NCBI GenBank assembly: GCA_016081115.2
Contig: JABTTQ020002548.1
Span: 62,001-126,000, forward strand
Length of the DNA: 64,000 nucleotides
From: Rehmannia glutinosa
Taxonomy: Eukaryota; Streptophyta; Magnoliopsida; Lamiales; Orobanchaceae
Reading direction: 5' to 3'
Part shown: piece after piece, positions 1-12,000 of the stretch
How positions within the stretch are numbered: the stretch's first letter is position 1
How the letters are laid out: each line of letters begins with the position of its first letter
The notes under the pieces: model-generated
The model's input: the letters and a program-made list of their open reading frames with translations, nothing else
Database searches by the model: none
Told to the model about the DNA's origin: nothing
Position numbers and translations under genes: made by a program

Positions 1-58
1 TTTTAGAGCATAGGGTGATCGATCGTCGTGGTAGTCAAGTTTCACAGGTGCATATAAA

Positions 59-325
59 ATGGCTCAATGCAGATCTGGATTTTTCAACTTGGGAAGATCG
101 GCTTTTATCAAGAAGAAATTTCTAGAAATGGATCCTTGGGGACAAGGATCTCAAGCGGAAATCTTGTTATGTGCATTGGACGAACCACGGGGTTTGATGG
201 GTGATTTTGGAAGCAGTATGAAGAAAGGAGGAAAGACATGTGAAGACTTAGGGTTCGAAATAGGAGCTGGAGCAGAATCGGGTCAACAGCTGGAAGGGAA
301 AGAGGGGTATGTTGGGCAGATTTAA
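59..325 (+). other. Unrecognised open frame, probable transposon debris
   Basis: An 88-codon open frame sits at the very start of the window. It is rich in Gly, Glu and Lys and shows no domain, signal peptide or membrane segment that I recognise. The composition resembles the charged linker tail of plant LINE ORF1 proteins, but no diagnostic motif is present. It could equally be a chance frame. Confidence 0.15.
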
Positions 326-683
326 TTGCACGATTCGTTGGGTCCGATTAGTGGGCTGGTTCTTTGGAAGGGAGTTGGTTTTGAGTTGAGTTCATTATAT
401 TGGAGTTAAAATAGATTTTGTTATGGGCTAGGTCCAAATGTTAGTTTAATTCCTTTTTAGTTTTTGAATTATGCAAATTGTGGTCCCCTGGTGATGGCAT
501 TATGAACGTGATCAGTGAAGCAATGAGAATATTCAAAGTTTGTTACAATTGAATTCTTTATCTCTCTAATTCATCTTGTCCCTCATTCTCTCTATTTGTT
601 TCTACCATTAAAATACAGTAAAATTCTAAAACTAAGATTACATTCTATTCAAAATAACTAATACAAATACAGCCCACTACAAG
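326..683. other. Non-coding AT-rich stretch
   Basis: No gene, repeat unit or recognisable transposon end was seen here. Confidence 0.5.
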
Positions 684-1345
684 GCACGAATGGTTTTTTT
701 TTTTTTTTTTTTGAAAAATAGGCATACTATTGTGCCTTTGCAAAATAAGGCACACTATTGTGCCTTTGGACAAAATAGATGATTTTCGGTTTCTGCAGAA
801 AGTGCAGCAGGTATGAATTTCATTTCTTGATTTATAGTTTTATACTACCGAATTAGTCAACTTGTTTCGCTTATGACAATTTTGTCTAATTATATAAGTT
901 CCCATTCATGAATTAGTAGGCCTTGATGAGTTTCGGTTTTGTGAAGGCACGAATGGGCGTTTTTTTCTTTTTTCTTTTTTGAAAATGAGGCACGATGGTT
1001 TTTTTTTTTTTTAAATAAGCACACCTATCGTGCCTTTGGCAAAAATAAGGCACGAATTGGGCGTTTTTGTTTTGAAAAATGAGGCACGAATGGGTTGTCT
1101 TTTTTTTGAAAAATAAGACACAATCGTGTCTTGATAAAATATGGCATACCATCGTACCTTGTCAAAAATAAGGCACGAATAGATTTTTTTTTTTTAAAAA
1201 TGAGCACACTGTCGTGCCTTGCCAAAAATAAGGCACGAATGGATTTTTGTTTTTTTTTAAATGAGGCACATTATCGTGCCTTGCCAAAAATAAGGCACAG
1301 ATGGATTTTTTTTTTTTGAAAAATAAGGCACATTATCGTGCCTTT
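684..1345. repeat. GGCACGA tandem array with internal inverted repeats and poly(T) tracts
   Basis: The motif GGCACGAA/T followed by a T-rich run, then the reverse motif ATCGTGCC and AAAAATAA, recurs with a period near 60-80 bases. The clearest copies run from about 944 to 1345, with a degenerate start at 684-775. The forward and reverse motifs in each unit could pair as a short hairpin. Poly(T) length varies from about 10 to 20. The open frames on both strands here (913-1319) are translations of the repeat and not genes. A second cluster of the motif lies at 2900-3035. Confidence 0.8.
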
Positions 1346-1824
1346 GCTATGACTTTGAAAAATAATGTGAAATATGATCGTTTTGTTCTAGTAAAGTTCG
1401 TCACTTGTAATTTCTCCTTGTCTATGATTTGCTTCTACTAATATTTATATTGTAGTGCATTAAAGGATATTTATAATTTTATAAATTGTTGAACTGTTTC
1501 AAAATTATGCTAATTTTTGTTTTGTTATTAATCCGATTTCTATTGTACAAGTTCAGTGGGCTTGGAAGAGGGAGTCTTTTCAGTCGACAAAGGCGAAGTT
1601 GAACATTTATAGTCAATTATATATTATTTGATAATTAGAGATGACTTGAGGGGTATTAGAAATGATGTGTACTTGGAACTTGTAAATTCCTATTTTGGGT
1701 TTCTAATGTATTTGGATACTAAAGGTATCACTTGCAATAGAGCTTTGCATTCCCTTTTTGGACATGAGGTAATTATCGGGGACATACCCGAGAAAATTTT
1801 CAAAGGGGGCACAATATAAGTATA
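1346..1824. other. Non-coding stretch
   Basis: AT-rich sequence with one 63-codon chance frame (1628-1819). No motif was recognised. Confidence 0.4.
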
Positions 1825-2095
1825 AGGGATAATTACAAAAACCTCCATGAGGTTTGGGCTAATTAAAAAAACACTCAGAGGTTTTTGTAAATTACAAAAA
1901 AAAACTAAAAACTTAAGGTTTGATTATGTCTTACATTTTACTCCTTCACTAGGAAAAAATATTTCAACCCAATATTTATAGAATATTACGATCACGCTCT
2001 TAAACTAAATACATAATCAACCGATGGGACTTTTTGTGATTTTGAAACATCTCTGGATTTTTTTTGTAATCGGCTCAAGCTTCAAGAGTAAATAT
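1825..2095. repeat. MITE of the AGGGATAATTAC family, degenerate copy
   Basis: It begins AGGGATAATTACAAAAAC followed by a GAGGTTTGGGCTAATT block, as in the copies at 4445, 4870 and 17514. The interior shares the fragments that read 'ACAATTACCCC/TTTAAACTAA...GATGGG'. The right terminal inverted repeat is eroded, so the right end is approximate and no target duplication could be assigned. Confidence 0.6.
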
Positions 2096-2249
2096 AATTA
2101 TAAAGTACATAAAAAAACAATTAGTGTGACAATTTTTTAACCTAATTAATACATTCCTTCTAAAAATAAATAATAAATAGTAACTACATAGAAAATAATC
2201 AATGGGAAATATTTTGATTTTTACCCAATTAATATATAGTTTGTTTTAA

Positions 2250-2935
2250 TTAAACAACACATAGTAAAGAATGAAAAAAGAAAACATTATAGGGCGCGTG
2301 CCCCCAAGAGGTAATGTTGTTCCATCTATGGTAATTATGGTGAGGCGGGATGACGAGTTGTAGTATAGAATTGGAGGTGAATTTATTCGGTTCTCTAAGT
2401 ATGAGTATACACTCGTGTCGGGCTATCTTTTGGGTTTCGACTTTTTCAACCCCAATGCCCATCATGATCCACCCTGAGACGAGGATTGTATCATCGTTAT
2501 TATCCTGGTCGAGAAGTTGAAGATGGATGAATTATGCGATGATTTTTCTGAGAGGAGTTGTTCCGAGAATCACCGAGAAGATTCATTTTCCACTACGTTC
2601 ACAAGCCAACAAAGATACGAGGTATTTTCTTACCAAAGACCACTATCCGACCTACTTATTACTATTACCATGTCATGTTCATTCCCTCGCTCCCGCACCC
2701 ATTCAAATAACTTCTCACGAGATGAGAAAATTTTGTAAGTTGTGAAAACGTTTGTGTAATCCGTAACAATACCTAAGTCTTGGACTTGATTCGTCTCATT
2801 ATTGGTTGGACAAACAACACTATCTTGTGTGGGGTTCTTACTTGATTCTGTCAAAATATTAAACAAATTCATCAAAAAAAACTTCAACAAAAAATAAAAC
2901 ATGGCACGATCAAGCACAATTTCCATACATGTCAC
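2250..2935 (-). pseudogene. FAR1/MULE-type zinc-finger protein fragment
   Basis: The minus-strand frame 2630-2935 contains a stretch like VFTTYKIFSSREKLFEWVR followed by GNEHDMVIVISRSDSG, then (2590-2630) LACERSGK. This order (aromatic/Thr lead, 'F.SRE.L..WVR', 'VIVI.RSD', 'ACERSG') is what I know from the N-terminal FAR1-type DNA-binding domain of plant FAR1-related and Mutator-like transposase proteins. After ACERSGK the frame hits a stop, and the remainder down to 2250 is read only in pieces. The catalytic MULE domain is absent. I treat it as a transposase-derived remnant, with the assignment resting on short motifs only. Confidence 0.45.
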
Positions 2936-3035
2936 GATTGTGCCTTATTTTAATTCATGGCACGATCATGTCTAATTAAAATTCATGGCACGATCGTGCC
3001 TCATTTTACATGGCGAGGATCATGCCTCATTTTTA
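2900..3035. repeat. Second GGCACGA cluster with a perfect 14-bp palindrome
   Basis: Four to five GGCACGAT / ATCGTGCC motifs occur in about 130 bases. Positions 2987-3000 read GGCACGATCGTGCC, which equals its own reverse complement. The motifs match those of the array at 684-1345, so the two clusters are related and flank about 1.5 kb. Confidence 0.65.
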
Positions 3036-4004
3036 TGATCGTCCCATGTAGAAATTTGCACGAGAAATTTGTGCGTACAGGTCGCGATTCAATCAAAATT
3101 TTGAACGAAAAAAACATGAAAAATAGGAAAAGTATTGTACTTAAAATAATAAAGTATTAAAATTCTTACATTATTGGTGTCGATGAATTCATTCGGGTCC
3201 ATATTTGCGGCCGAATTTAGGGTTTCAAATTTTTTTTTGGAAGATTTTGTAGAGAGAAGAATAATGAGAGATGGCGAAAGAAAAAAGAATATTATATGTT
3301 TAAAAAGAGATGGGGTGTATTTAGAGATTAAAGGGGTATATTTACACTTTTTCATTTTATTAAGGGTATCATGGTCTTTTTAACTTATGGCATTTTTGTA
3401 AATACTGGGAGTGGGGTGTATTAATCAAATCTTGGGGGGCAAATAGCGCCACCCTAAATACAAATGTACAAACTTTAGAACATTTTATAGAAAGTTTTAT
3501 ACATTAGTTGGTAACAGCAATTTGGGAATTTTCTTTTGAGTGCAAGGGTAAAGTGTGACAAGGAGGTTAAAGTGTAAGTGAGACAATTAACAGTAGAAAG
3601 AGGCTAAGTGATAACAAACAAGAGTATAAATCAGTAGAGTGGAATTTGCCCTGAAAAGTACAAAGTATCATGTAGCGCGAGTCACTCCTCACTAGCGTTC
3701 TCTATCTCTTAGGTCTCTTAGGCGCAACGCCCTAATTTCAGATATAGGTTCTCTGTATCCCTGGTACCTGTTTCCCCAGTCAGCAAATTGACTCTATTCC
3801 TAGAGTTTAGTTCCCTATGACTTGGGATCTGTGTTAGTTCAACCCTCGCGACCTTCTCTTTCGAGAAACTACGTTAGGCCTAACACGTTATACCATATAA
3901 AAACTGAGAACCAAAATCTGATCGTGGTCTTGAAGTTCAGTGCAAAGACAATATTTACACAAGATGAAAAAATTCTTGAAATTTCAGTATATATAACATA
4001 AAGA
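3036..4004. other. Non-coding stretch with a dispersed-repeat fragment
   Basis: No gene was seen. Bases 3360-3465 (a GGTGTATT...TTGGGGGGCAAATAGCG block) resemble 21745-21860 (GATGTATTTATAAG...GGGGTGCAAATAGCGG), so a dispersed repeat of unknown class is present in both places. The rest is AT-rich. Confidence 0.4.
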
Positions 4005-4444
4005 TTAAAGACAATAAAAATAAAGATTTGAAGCAACTAACATGGCAAACTTTATGCAAGAGAAGCAGAATGGTCCCCAGATTTTACTATCTTTCCAGTG
4101 TGTCATCAAGTTCAAATGTTGCATCACTAGAGAGTCCACGGAATCTACACTGCCGCGTGTTGTATATTGACGTAGATATCGACGTGGCTGTTGCGGCTCG
4201 ACTAGTTGCTCGTCTCCTTCCAACATTTTAAGCACAACAGGCATTGTTGGGCGGTGTTGTGGTTGCTCTTGAGTGCACAACAGACCAACTTGAACGCATC
4301 GTAGAGCTTCTTCCTCAACAAATGCTCCTCCAAGTGATTCATCTATCAGATCATATGCTCTTCCTTCATTCCAAAGCTCCCATGCCTGAAAAGTACCCAA
4401 TATAAATGGTTCGTACATGATAGGGAAAAGAGTATATAAATTAA

Positions 4445-4721
4445 AGGGATAATTACAAAAAAAGAGGTTTGAGCTAATTATAAATAAATTCGGACATGTT
4501 TCAAAATTACTAAAACAGTCCCCATAAATTTGATTATGTCCTAAATTTAAGGATGTAGTGTAAATATTTCTACAAATATCAGGGGATTTTTGAAACGTTT
4601 TTTTGCTTATGAAGAGAGGAAATGTAAGACACAATCAAACCTCAAGGGTTTATTGTATTTTCAAAAACCCGTGGAGTTTTCTGTAATCAGCCTCGCTTTT
4701 TTTCTTGTTGTAATTATCCCT
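4445..4721. repeat. MITE of the AGGGATAATTAC family
   Basis: It starts AGGGATAATTACAAAAA and ends GTAATTATCCCT, its inverted repeat. It is about 277 bp long and lies in the last intron of the S-domain kinase relic, 148 bases from a second copy. A target duplication is not clean here. Confidence 0.75.
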
Positions 4722-4869
4722 ATATTAAATTGATATTCATTTAAAAAATAATTGGTGAAGCAACTACGTAGAGTACTACTGTACTAGTGCATGCTTATGC
4801 TACATGTTATATCCAAATTCCAATAGGGTGGGTGCTTAGGTGAGTGACAAGTATCTCATTTTAGTTTTT

Positions 4870-5150
4870 AGGGATAATTACAAAAACACCCCCAAGGTTT
4901 GGCCTAATTACAAAACAAATCCAGAGATATTTCAAAATTACAAAAAGCCCCCTCATGTTTGATTTTGTCTCAAGTTTAAGGGGTTAATTGTAATATTTCT
5001 ACAAATATCAAGGTGTTCTTTGAAATGTTTTTGCTTATGAAGGGGGAAGATCTAAGTGGAATCAAACCTTAAGGTTTTTTTGTATTTTCAAAAATCTCTG
5101 GGTTTTTTTATAATTATCCCAAACCTCAGGGGTTTTATGTAATTATCCCT
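4870..5150. repeat. MITE of the AGGGATAATTAC family with 7-bp target duplication
   Basis: Terminal inverted repeats are AGGGATAATTAC at 4870 and GTAATTATCCCT ending at 5150. The flanks are AGTTTTT at 4863-4869 and AGTTTTT at 5151-5157, a clean direct repeat. The interior has no coding frame. The repeated motif pair GGTTTGGCCTAATTAC / CAAACCTCAGGGG makes the ends GC-richer than the centre. Confidence 0.85.
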
Positions 5151-6252
5151 AGTTTTTATTCATCCATGCACTTAATGTGTTGTCCACTGAATATTAACAT
5201 ATCAAAGACCACTTACATAGTCGGGAAGGTGCATGGGCTTTGAATAAGATGCATTCATTACTTTCCTGCCACTCACGATTTCTAGCATTGTGATTCCAAA
5301 GCTATAGACATCGGATTTAACTGAATATGCCCGTGCTAATACTTTCCGGAGACATATAGCCACTGGATATACAAATAATGAAGTACCAATGTTATTTCCG
5401 ACGAAAACATAAATCAGAAAAAGAGAAAAAAGGGAGGAAGTGACTTACATGGTCCCTGCCACTGGCGTTTCCAAGTCAGAATAATTCTCTAACAAAGTCC
5501 TAGCCATGGCAAAGTCAGAAATTTTAGGATTCTTCTCAGTATCCGGTAAAATATTGCTTAATTTGATATCTCGGTGAAGAATTGTAAGTCCTGAATCTTG
5601 CTGGAGATAAACCACTCCTCGAGCAATCCCTATTATGATTTTGAAGCGTATTTCCCATTGGAGGAGTCGACGTTGCGCTTCATCTATGAGCAAAAAGGTT
5701 AGTTCATTATATTGTTAATCCATATTATGAACTAAGGAAAAGGAATTCTGGAATCGATAACTTGTTATCCTTTTTTATTTTCAATGGAGGAAGTAAAAAG
5801 ATTCAGAAGGCACCAACCTACTATAAAAGTAATTAGACTTTTGTTTTCCATGAACTCATATACAAGCAACTTTTCTTCTCTATGAATGCAATAGCCAAGT
5901 AGTTTGATGATGTTTCGATGTTGAAGATTGGGAAGCAAAAGAATCTCGTTTTTGAACTCCGGGAGGTCTTGTCTAGAAGATGGTGACAGCCTTTTAACTG
6001 CAATAACCTGTCATGTAGGTAACACACCCTGTACAAATAGTTTAATTAGGCGAAAAGATGGATAAACTTGAATGGCCAACATACCATCCTATCTAGTACA
6101 TGAAAAGAGTAGAATGAGTGAGAAAGTCACCTTATAAACCGAACCAAACCCCCCCTGCCCAAGTTTCTGATAAGAGGAGAATTGACTGGTGGCTGCTGCA
6201 ATCATATCCCAATCAAACTTGGTCGATCTTATGCTTGGTTCATCCCAAATTT

Positions 6253-6819
6253 CTGAAATTCTCAAACATTATATAAGTTTCGGAAAATAATATGAAGGGA
6301 AATTCATATTATCAAAAGAACTATTGGATTTACTAAGACCCCATATCAGTGAATTTTTCTTAACAAACTCCCCCTCTAAAAAATGTACATATGTTTTATA
6401 TTTAGGTGCATATAACTTTTTGTGTGTATATGTTAATGTGTATAAACATAGAAGCAAAAACAAATACAAATTTTAGACATTAAAAATAAAAGGATGGAGA
6501 TATGTGAATTCGAGAATTTGGAACGAGGGAGACAATATTCACTACTTCGCGTAATACTCTAATTTTCAATTAGTTTTTCTTCTTTTTTTTTAGGAATTGT
6601 AAGGATTAATTCTTTCATTCTTTCCAGCCACATTTATTGGCTTGATGTTACTAGAGGGCTGAGTTATTTTTAGAATCAAGAAACTTTTCAGTGATTTTTA
6701 TCAAATGTCAGGGTACGCATTCCTAATATAAATCATAAAGTAGTATCATAGATAAGTATCGACCATAAATAGTTTGCAGACAAAATACGAAAAGCAAATG
6801 TGATCGACTTTTATTGTGG
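6253..6819. other. Intergenic region between the two receptor-kinase relics
   Basis: AT-rich with no open frame resembling a transmembrane or extracellular receptor domain. This shows that the S-domain kinase lacks its upstream half here. Confidence 0.5.
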
Positions 6820-8288
6820 TCATACCTGAAAACAAATCATTTCTCCTGGATGGTTTAACTCTGTTCCACAACGCCTCCCACGGCCAAAGTCGTGATGACT
6901 TATGTGTTGTGGCTCTTCCCCATCTCTTCTTACAGATGGAAGGCCAGCATTAGCCACTCGGCTGTTAGTTTGTTCTTGCGGTGGAGATGTCAGATTCTGC
7001 ACATGCGTGGAGGGCATTGTTGACTGCCCAGTGTTAAGTGATACATCAATTTCTTCCTTACTCGGGCCGATGTCATCAGAAGCACTTGACACCAAAACTT
7101 GTTTGTTGTCCTGTTGCTCGAGTGCAAGCTCAAGTTGTAAAACAACTTGAGACAGTGTTGGCCGATTCTTTGGTTCATCACGCAAGCACCTTTCAGCAAT
7201 TCCCACAAATGTCATCAGGCTGGCTGGTGAAATTTCCTCTCTCAGACTAGAAGCTACAATATGATCAACCTCTCCCTCACTAATTTTATTACGAGCCCAC
7301 ATGGTCAAAATATGCTCATCCTCTGGAACCCCAAAATCCACAGCTGGTCTCCGCATAATATTTCCAACAACACCACACCAAAAGCATATGTATCAGTTTT
7401 CCTTGATAGTTTCGGGTGTGTAGATAATGTGGATCTAAGTACCCATTTGTGCCCTTAACTCTTGTGCTGATATGGCTTTGTAACATGCTTCTATTTTCAT
7501 GTTTTGCCAAACCGAAATCCGAAACCTTAGCTATGAAATTATCATCAAGCAGGATGTTTGAAGTTTTTACATCACGATGTATGATTCCATGGCCAGTGTG
7601 AAGATAGTCAAGTCCCGGCCAGCTCCAATGCAAATATTAAGGCGTTGTTTCCAACTGAGAGAAGAACAGTTATTGCTCTCACTTGGAAGTTTGTAGAGGT
7701 TGTCAGCCAGTGTTCCGCCGGCCATATAGTCATAAACAAGAATCATTTCTTTATGCTCGTTGCAGTAACCAATAACAGAAACTAGATTAACATGTCGAAG
7801 TTCGGATAATGTTTCAATCTCCATCAAAAACTCGTGTGCCCCTTGCATGGAGTTTGATTTTAACCTCTTCACAGCAACAGTCATTTGTCCTCTCTCAATG
7901 ATCCCTTTGTAGACTTTACCAAATCCACCTCTTCCAATGAAAAGTGCATCACTGAAATTTCTAGTGGCTAATTGAATCTCAACTAGTGAAAAACGGCGAC
8001 AGAGTCGTTCAGCCCTGGCTGATGACTTGTTTTTTTCCTCAGTACTGCTAGCTTCCCAATACTCACGCAACTTATGAACAATGATATTTACCAGAGAAAT
8101 TATAGTTATTGCAACAGCTACAATTGCATTTCTATGACTAAGAACTGAGAGCAAATTTTCGATAGTCTTTGATGATGAAACCTGAGCTGGAGGCAAGGGA
8201 TTTGGACTGGCAAGTCTGTTGTCAGGATTGCTCAGCTTAAATATCTCAAATCCAGCAAGGAGTCCATGTCCATCAATTAGTTCATCGT
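6820..8288 (-). pseudogene. FERONIA-like (CrRLK1L) receptor kinase, 3' half: transmembrane segment and kinase
   Basis: This is the downstream half of a malectin-domain receptor kinase cut off by a copia insertion. It opens with SYDELIDGHGLLAGFEIFKL (end of the malectin region), then a transmembrane helix (IVAVAITIISLVNIIV near 8080-8130), the juxtamembrane FSLVEIQLATRNFSDALFIG, the ATP loop [47 protein letters not shown] and the C-lobe CLRDEPKNRPTLSQVV. Members of this family are plasma-membrane receptors for RALF peptides and cell-wall pectin. Three single-base losses break the frame, near 7614 (GAGR/GLDYLH), 7411 (LHTRK/LSRK) and 7351 (LCG/RPAVDFG). It is intron-less, as is usual for the family. 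The kinase core residues are otherwise present, so the losses may be recent or may be consensus errors. The stop is at 6820. Confidence 0.88.
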
Positions 8289-8293
8289 AGGAC
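8289..8293. repeat. Target-site duplication AGGAC (left)
   Basis: AGGAC directly precedes the TGTTG end of the left LTR and is repeated at 14243-14247 after the CAACA end of the right LTR. Confidence 0.93.
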
Positions 8294-9008
8294 TGTTGTT
8301 GAAATTTCTGTATCTCTGAACCAAAAACAGCAGCGCAGCGGCACAACGGAGTAATCTGCGGTATAAGAAAATAGAACAGCAGAAGAAGGTAAAATCTCGA
8401 AAATCTGAGGCGTGTTTAATAACACTGTCCTAAAAGATTATTTTGCAATCTCCCAGGATACAACAGACTCATCTGGTATCAAACCAGGAAACAGGAATCA
8501 ACGAAATTTTATAACCCAAAAACCCAGCAGAATATTTGACAGAAAGAAAATATTGTTCCTGTATAGAAGATGAAGTTCTCGTCTCTTTTTCCTTGTATAA
8601 TGGGCTGCTTTTATAAAGCAAAGCCAACACCCACTACCCCAACAAAATAGGAACAGAAAATAACATTTATGAATTAATAATTGACCACTTCAATATGCAT
8701 TATCTGGCCTCTTCAAAAGTGTCGTTAATGGGCAAAACTTTGTTGGGTGTTTTCATTAGCCTAAAAAAGAGGAGCAGAATTGACTAATTTGAATTATAAA
8801 AATCTGATGACTTGAATAAAAATTCTCTCACTTTTGAAAGTGCCGTTATGTAGTTGAATTAATGCTTGAGAATAGGCAAGTCAGTTGAGAGAAAAAAAAC
8901 CAAGCAAATTAATTTCTTGTTGGCCAAGGCAAAATAATAATTTTCAGAAAAGTGCAAACCGAGCTAAACCGAGCAACTTTTGAAACACTTATTAATAAAT
9001 ATACAACA
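8294..9008 (-). repeat. 3' LTR of the copia element
   Basis: 715 bp, TGTTG...CAACA on the plus strand. On the minus strand a TATA-like box (TATAAAA, plus 8609-8615) lies inside it, oriented to transcribe out of the element into the kinase half. The frame leading into the kinase half is open through the LTR edge but has no ATG within the LTR. Confidence 0.93.
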
Positions 9009-12000
9009 ATCCCCCACATGTTTCAAAAGTTTTAAAGAACAAAAATGTTTTTCTGTTGGGTTAAGAGAGAGTATGAATGCATCGAGACTGGTGTCTTTAG
9101 GACTATGAACCAGTCCTAGAATGACAAGACATAACATACAAAGATTTGGTGAAGGTTTTAACTTCTATGAACCAAAAACTCTTTGTTGCATGTTAGAGAT
9201 CTTATCTATCACATTCAACTCTATAATTTCGTTGTTCTACGCGTTGTTGCGCCAATAGGCCGTGCGCGTGCCTGGTAGTTCATGAATGCTCTAGAGATTT
9301 AGCCATAATCTCATAGGAGCGGCCCCACTCCACACTCATATAGGTGATTTCATCAAGTATATTGCTGCAATTCAATATACCACCCATAAGGGATATGAAA
9401 TCATTAAAAGCTTTTAGCTTATCCTCACATATTTGCAGTCTAGCTCACCACATACACCATAGGAAGGGACAAATTAAATTGAGCTAGCGGGACTAACAAG
9501 TGACTTGTTATTACCCATATGAACCTTATTCATGAATCACCAATCACAAAGGTTGGAGTTACTATCACTTTGTTAATCTCAAATTGGCTTAAGTCCCATT
9601 CCCTCGATGTCTCATCAATCATTTTTCTACCCGAGGGTTTAGTCGGAGGATCGCCAAGTTCATTTCGACTTCACATAATCAATCGATATAATTCCATTTT
9701 TCAACAAATTTTGTTTCACCACTTCATGTCTTAGACGTATATGTCTATTTTTACCATTGAAAGTTTTATTTTTGCAATGGCTATTGCCGCTTGGCAATCA
9801 CAATGCATAAACATTAATCGATGGTGTGGGTTTCAAGCCCCAAAGGAATACTAGCTAAGAAGTTTTTCAACCACTCGGCCTCATTGCGGCTAATTCGAGC
9901 AAAGAACTCGACTCCATAGTAGATTTAGCAATAATTGTTTGTTTAGCGACTTCCATGTCACCGCACCACCACCAAGTGTGAATACATATCCACTAGTGGA
10001 TTTTATCTCATCGAATCGAGAGATCCATTAGCATCGGCCATTTTGTAACCTCAAATGCAATGAAATCCACTATAAAAAAAATACCATAGCTCATGGTACC
10101 TCTCAAATATCTCATTAGTCTACGTCAAGCGGCACCTAATGATCACTATTGGGATTATGTGTATATCGCTCAATCTACACACAAAGATAAGCTATGTCGG
10201 TCGAGAATAGTTCATTAAATGCAACAAACTCCCAATAATGCGTGCATACTTTCAGTTGAGCCACGGGATCACCTTTATTTTTCTTTAGTTGAGTGTTAGC
10301 ATCATAAGGAGTACTCTTTGGTTTGACATCAAAGTGTCCAAACTTCTTAAGAAGTTTCTCAACATAATGTTCTTGTGCGACAATATGCCACCATCTCTCC
10401 TTATGATTTTAACACCTAACATCACACTTGCTTCACCCATATCTTTCATATCAAATTGTGAAGCAAGAAACTCCTAATCTTGTGTACAATATCAAGACTA
10501 GTACCAAAAAAATTAGCATATCATCCACATATAGGCAAATAATCACACATTGATCATTAACAAGTTTAACATACACACATCATCTGTCTACTTCAATGAG
10601 TAAAACCATCACATATCAAAACTTGATCAAATTTATCATGCCACGGTTTGGGTGCTTGTTTTAAGCCGTATAAGGATTTAAGCAATTTACAAACTTTGTT
10701 CTCTTGTCAGAAATTACACAACCTTCGAGGTTGTATCATATAAATCTCATCTTCTAAATCACCATTTAAAAAAATTTGTTTTAACATCCATTTGATGAAT
10801 AAAAAGTTTATGAATTGATCTTAAAGCAATCAAAACTCGAATAGAAGAGATTCTAGCCACTGGAGCAAAAGTATCGAAATAATCAATGTTTTGTTTTTGT
10901 GTGAAACCCTTAGCAACCAATCTAGCTTTATATTTTTCAATAGAGCCATCGGGATAATATTTCTTTTTTAAAAATCCATTTACAACCAATGGGTTTAGCT
11001 CCAGGGTGGCAAGTCAACTAAAATCCACGTTTTATTTTTGTTAATAGAGTCAATCTCAGTTTTAATAGCTTCTTTCCAAAACTTGGATTCAGAAGATGAA
11101 ATAGCTTGTGAAAATGTAGAAGGATCATTATCAACAAGGTAAGTATAAAAATCATTTCCAAAAGATTTTTCCACTCTTTGTCTTTTACTCCTTCTTAAAT
11201 CATCCGAAGAGTTTTCAACAAAATTTTCCATACTTCTTTCAATAGGAGTACGAGAGTTAACATCCAATTTCAAAGGAAAAACATGTTCAAAAAACTCAGC
11301 ATTCTTCGTTTCAACAATAGTGTTAACATCAAGCACATCACTTTTCAAAACAAGAAATCTATATGCAAAGACTTATGTTCGGCATAGCCAATAAACATGC
11401 AATCGAGAGGTTTTGAACCTATTTTTCTTTTCTTAGGGTTAAAAGTGACATGACTTTGGCAAGACACCCCCACACTTTTAAATATTTTAGGTTGGGTGGA
11501 TAACCCTTCCACATTTCATAAGGTGTTTTGCCTAATTTCCTATAAGGAATTCTATTTTGTAAATGACAAGCGAGATAATATAGCTTCACCCCAAAGGTTA
11601 TCAAAAAAGTGCGGATGAACTAACTAGCATAGAATTCATCATCTCCTTTAAAGTTCTATTTTTTCTTTCCGCTACACCATTTGATTGAGGCGAATAAGGA
11701 GGTGTAAGTTCATGAATTATTCCTTCTTTTTCACAAAAGTCATTAAATAAGGTGAACTCACCTCTCTATCGACTAACTCTTTTGATTTTCTTATTCAATT
11801 GGTTCTCTATTTCAACTTTATAAGAAACAAACATATTCAACGCATCATCTTTATTTCTAAGTAAGTAAACTCTAAGTATATCTAGAGTAATCATCAATAA
11901 ATGTCACATAATATCTCTTGCCTCCTCTAGTCATAGTTTGTTTAAGGTCTCCTAAATCGGTGTGAATTAGGCCAAGTAATTCGGTCTCTCATGTACGAGA

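Larger units (their letters stand above)
4005..6252 (-). pseudogene. S-domain/CRK-type receptor-like kinase, kinase domain only, frameshifted
   Basis: Five exons encode an intracellular Ser/Thr kinase of the plant RLK/Pelle superfamily. Exon 6131-6252 gives IWDEPSIRSTKFDWD then the ATP loop LGQGGFGSVYK. Exon ~5823-6007 gives VIAVKRLS (catalytic Lys), the helix-C Glu region and [18 protein letters not shown]. Exon 5449-5683 gives HRDIKLSNIL and the DFA variant of the DFG motif. Exon 5217-5362 gives GYMSPE and SDVYSFGITMLEIVSGRK. Exon 4005-4385 gives AWELWNEGR, LLCTQEQPQHRPTMP and the C-tail. Most junctions have GT/AG borders, and the 3-to-4 join reads GTIGYMSPE in phase. An extra base near 5343 breaks the frame after GYMSPE. 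DFG is changed to DFA, which would cripple Mg2+ binding. No lectin, DUF26 or transmembrane exon lies upstream before the next gene at 6820, so the receptor half is missing. Two MITEs occupy the last intron. Confidence 0.8.

Noticed and set aside
913..1319. Overlapping open frames on both strands in the GGCACGA array
   Set aside because: They are translations of the tandem repeat and poly(T), with repeated low-complexity residues and no domain.
684..1345. GGCACGA motif as cDNA-library adaptor contamination
   Set aside because: Although GGCACGAG occurs in a common cloning adaptor, here the motif occurs many times in both orientations with diverged spacers, which fits a genomic repeat.
8294..8346. 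LTR-encoded start codon for a chimeric kinase
   Set aside because: The apparent start at 8346 is a TTG codon. The frame runs back to a stop in the LTR with no ATG.
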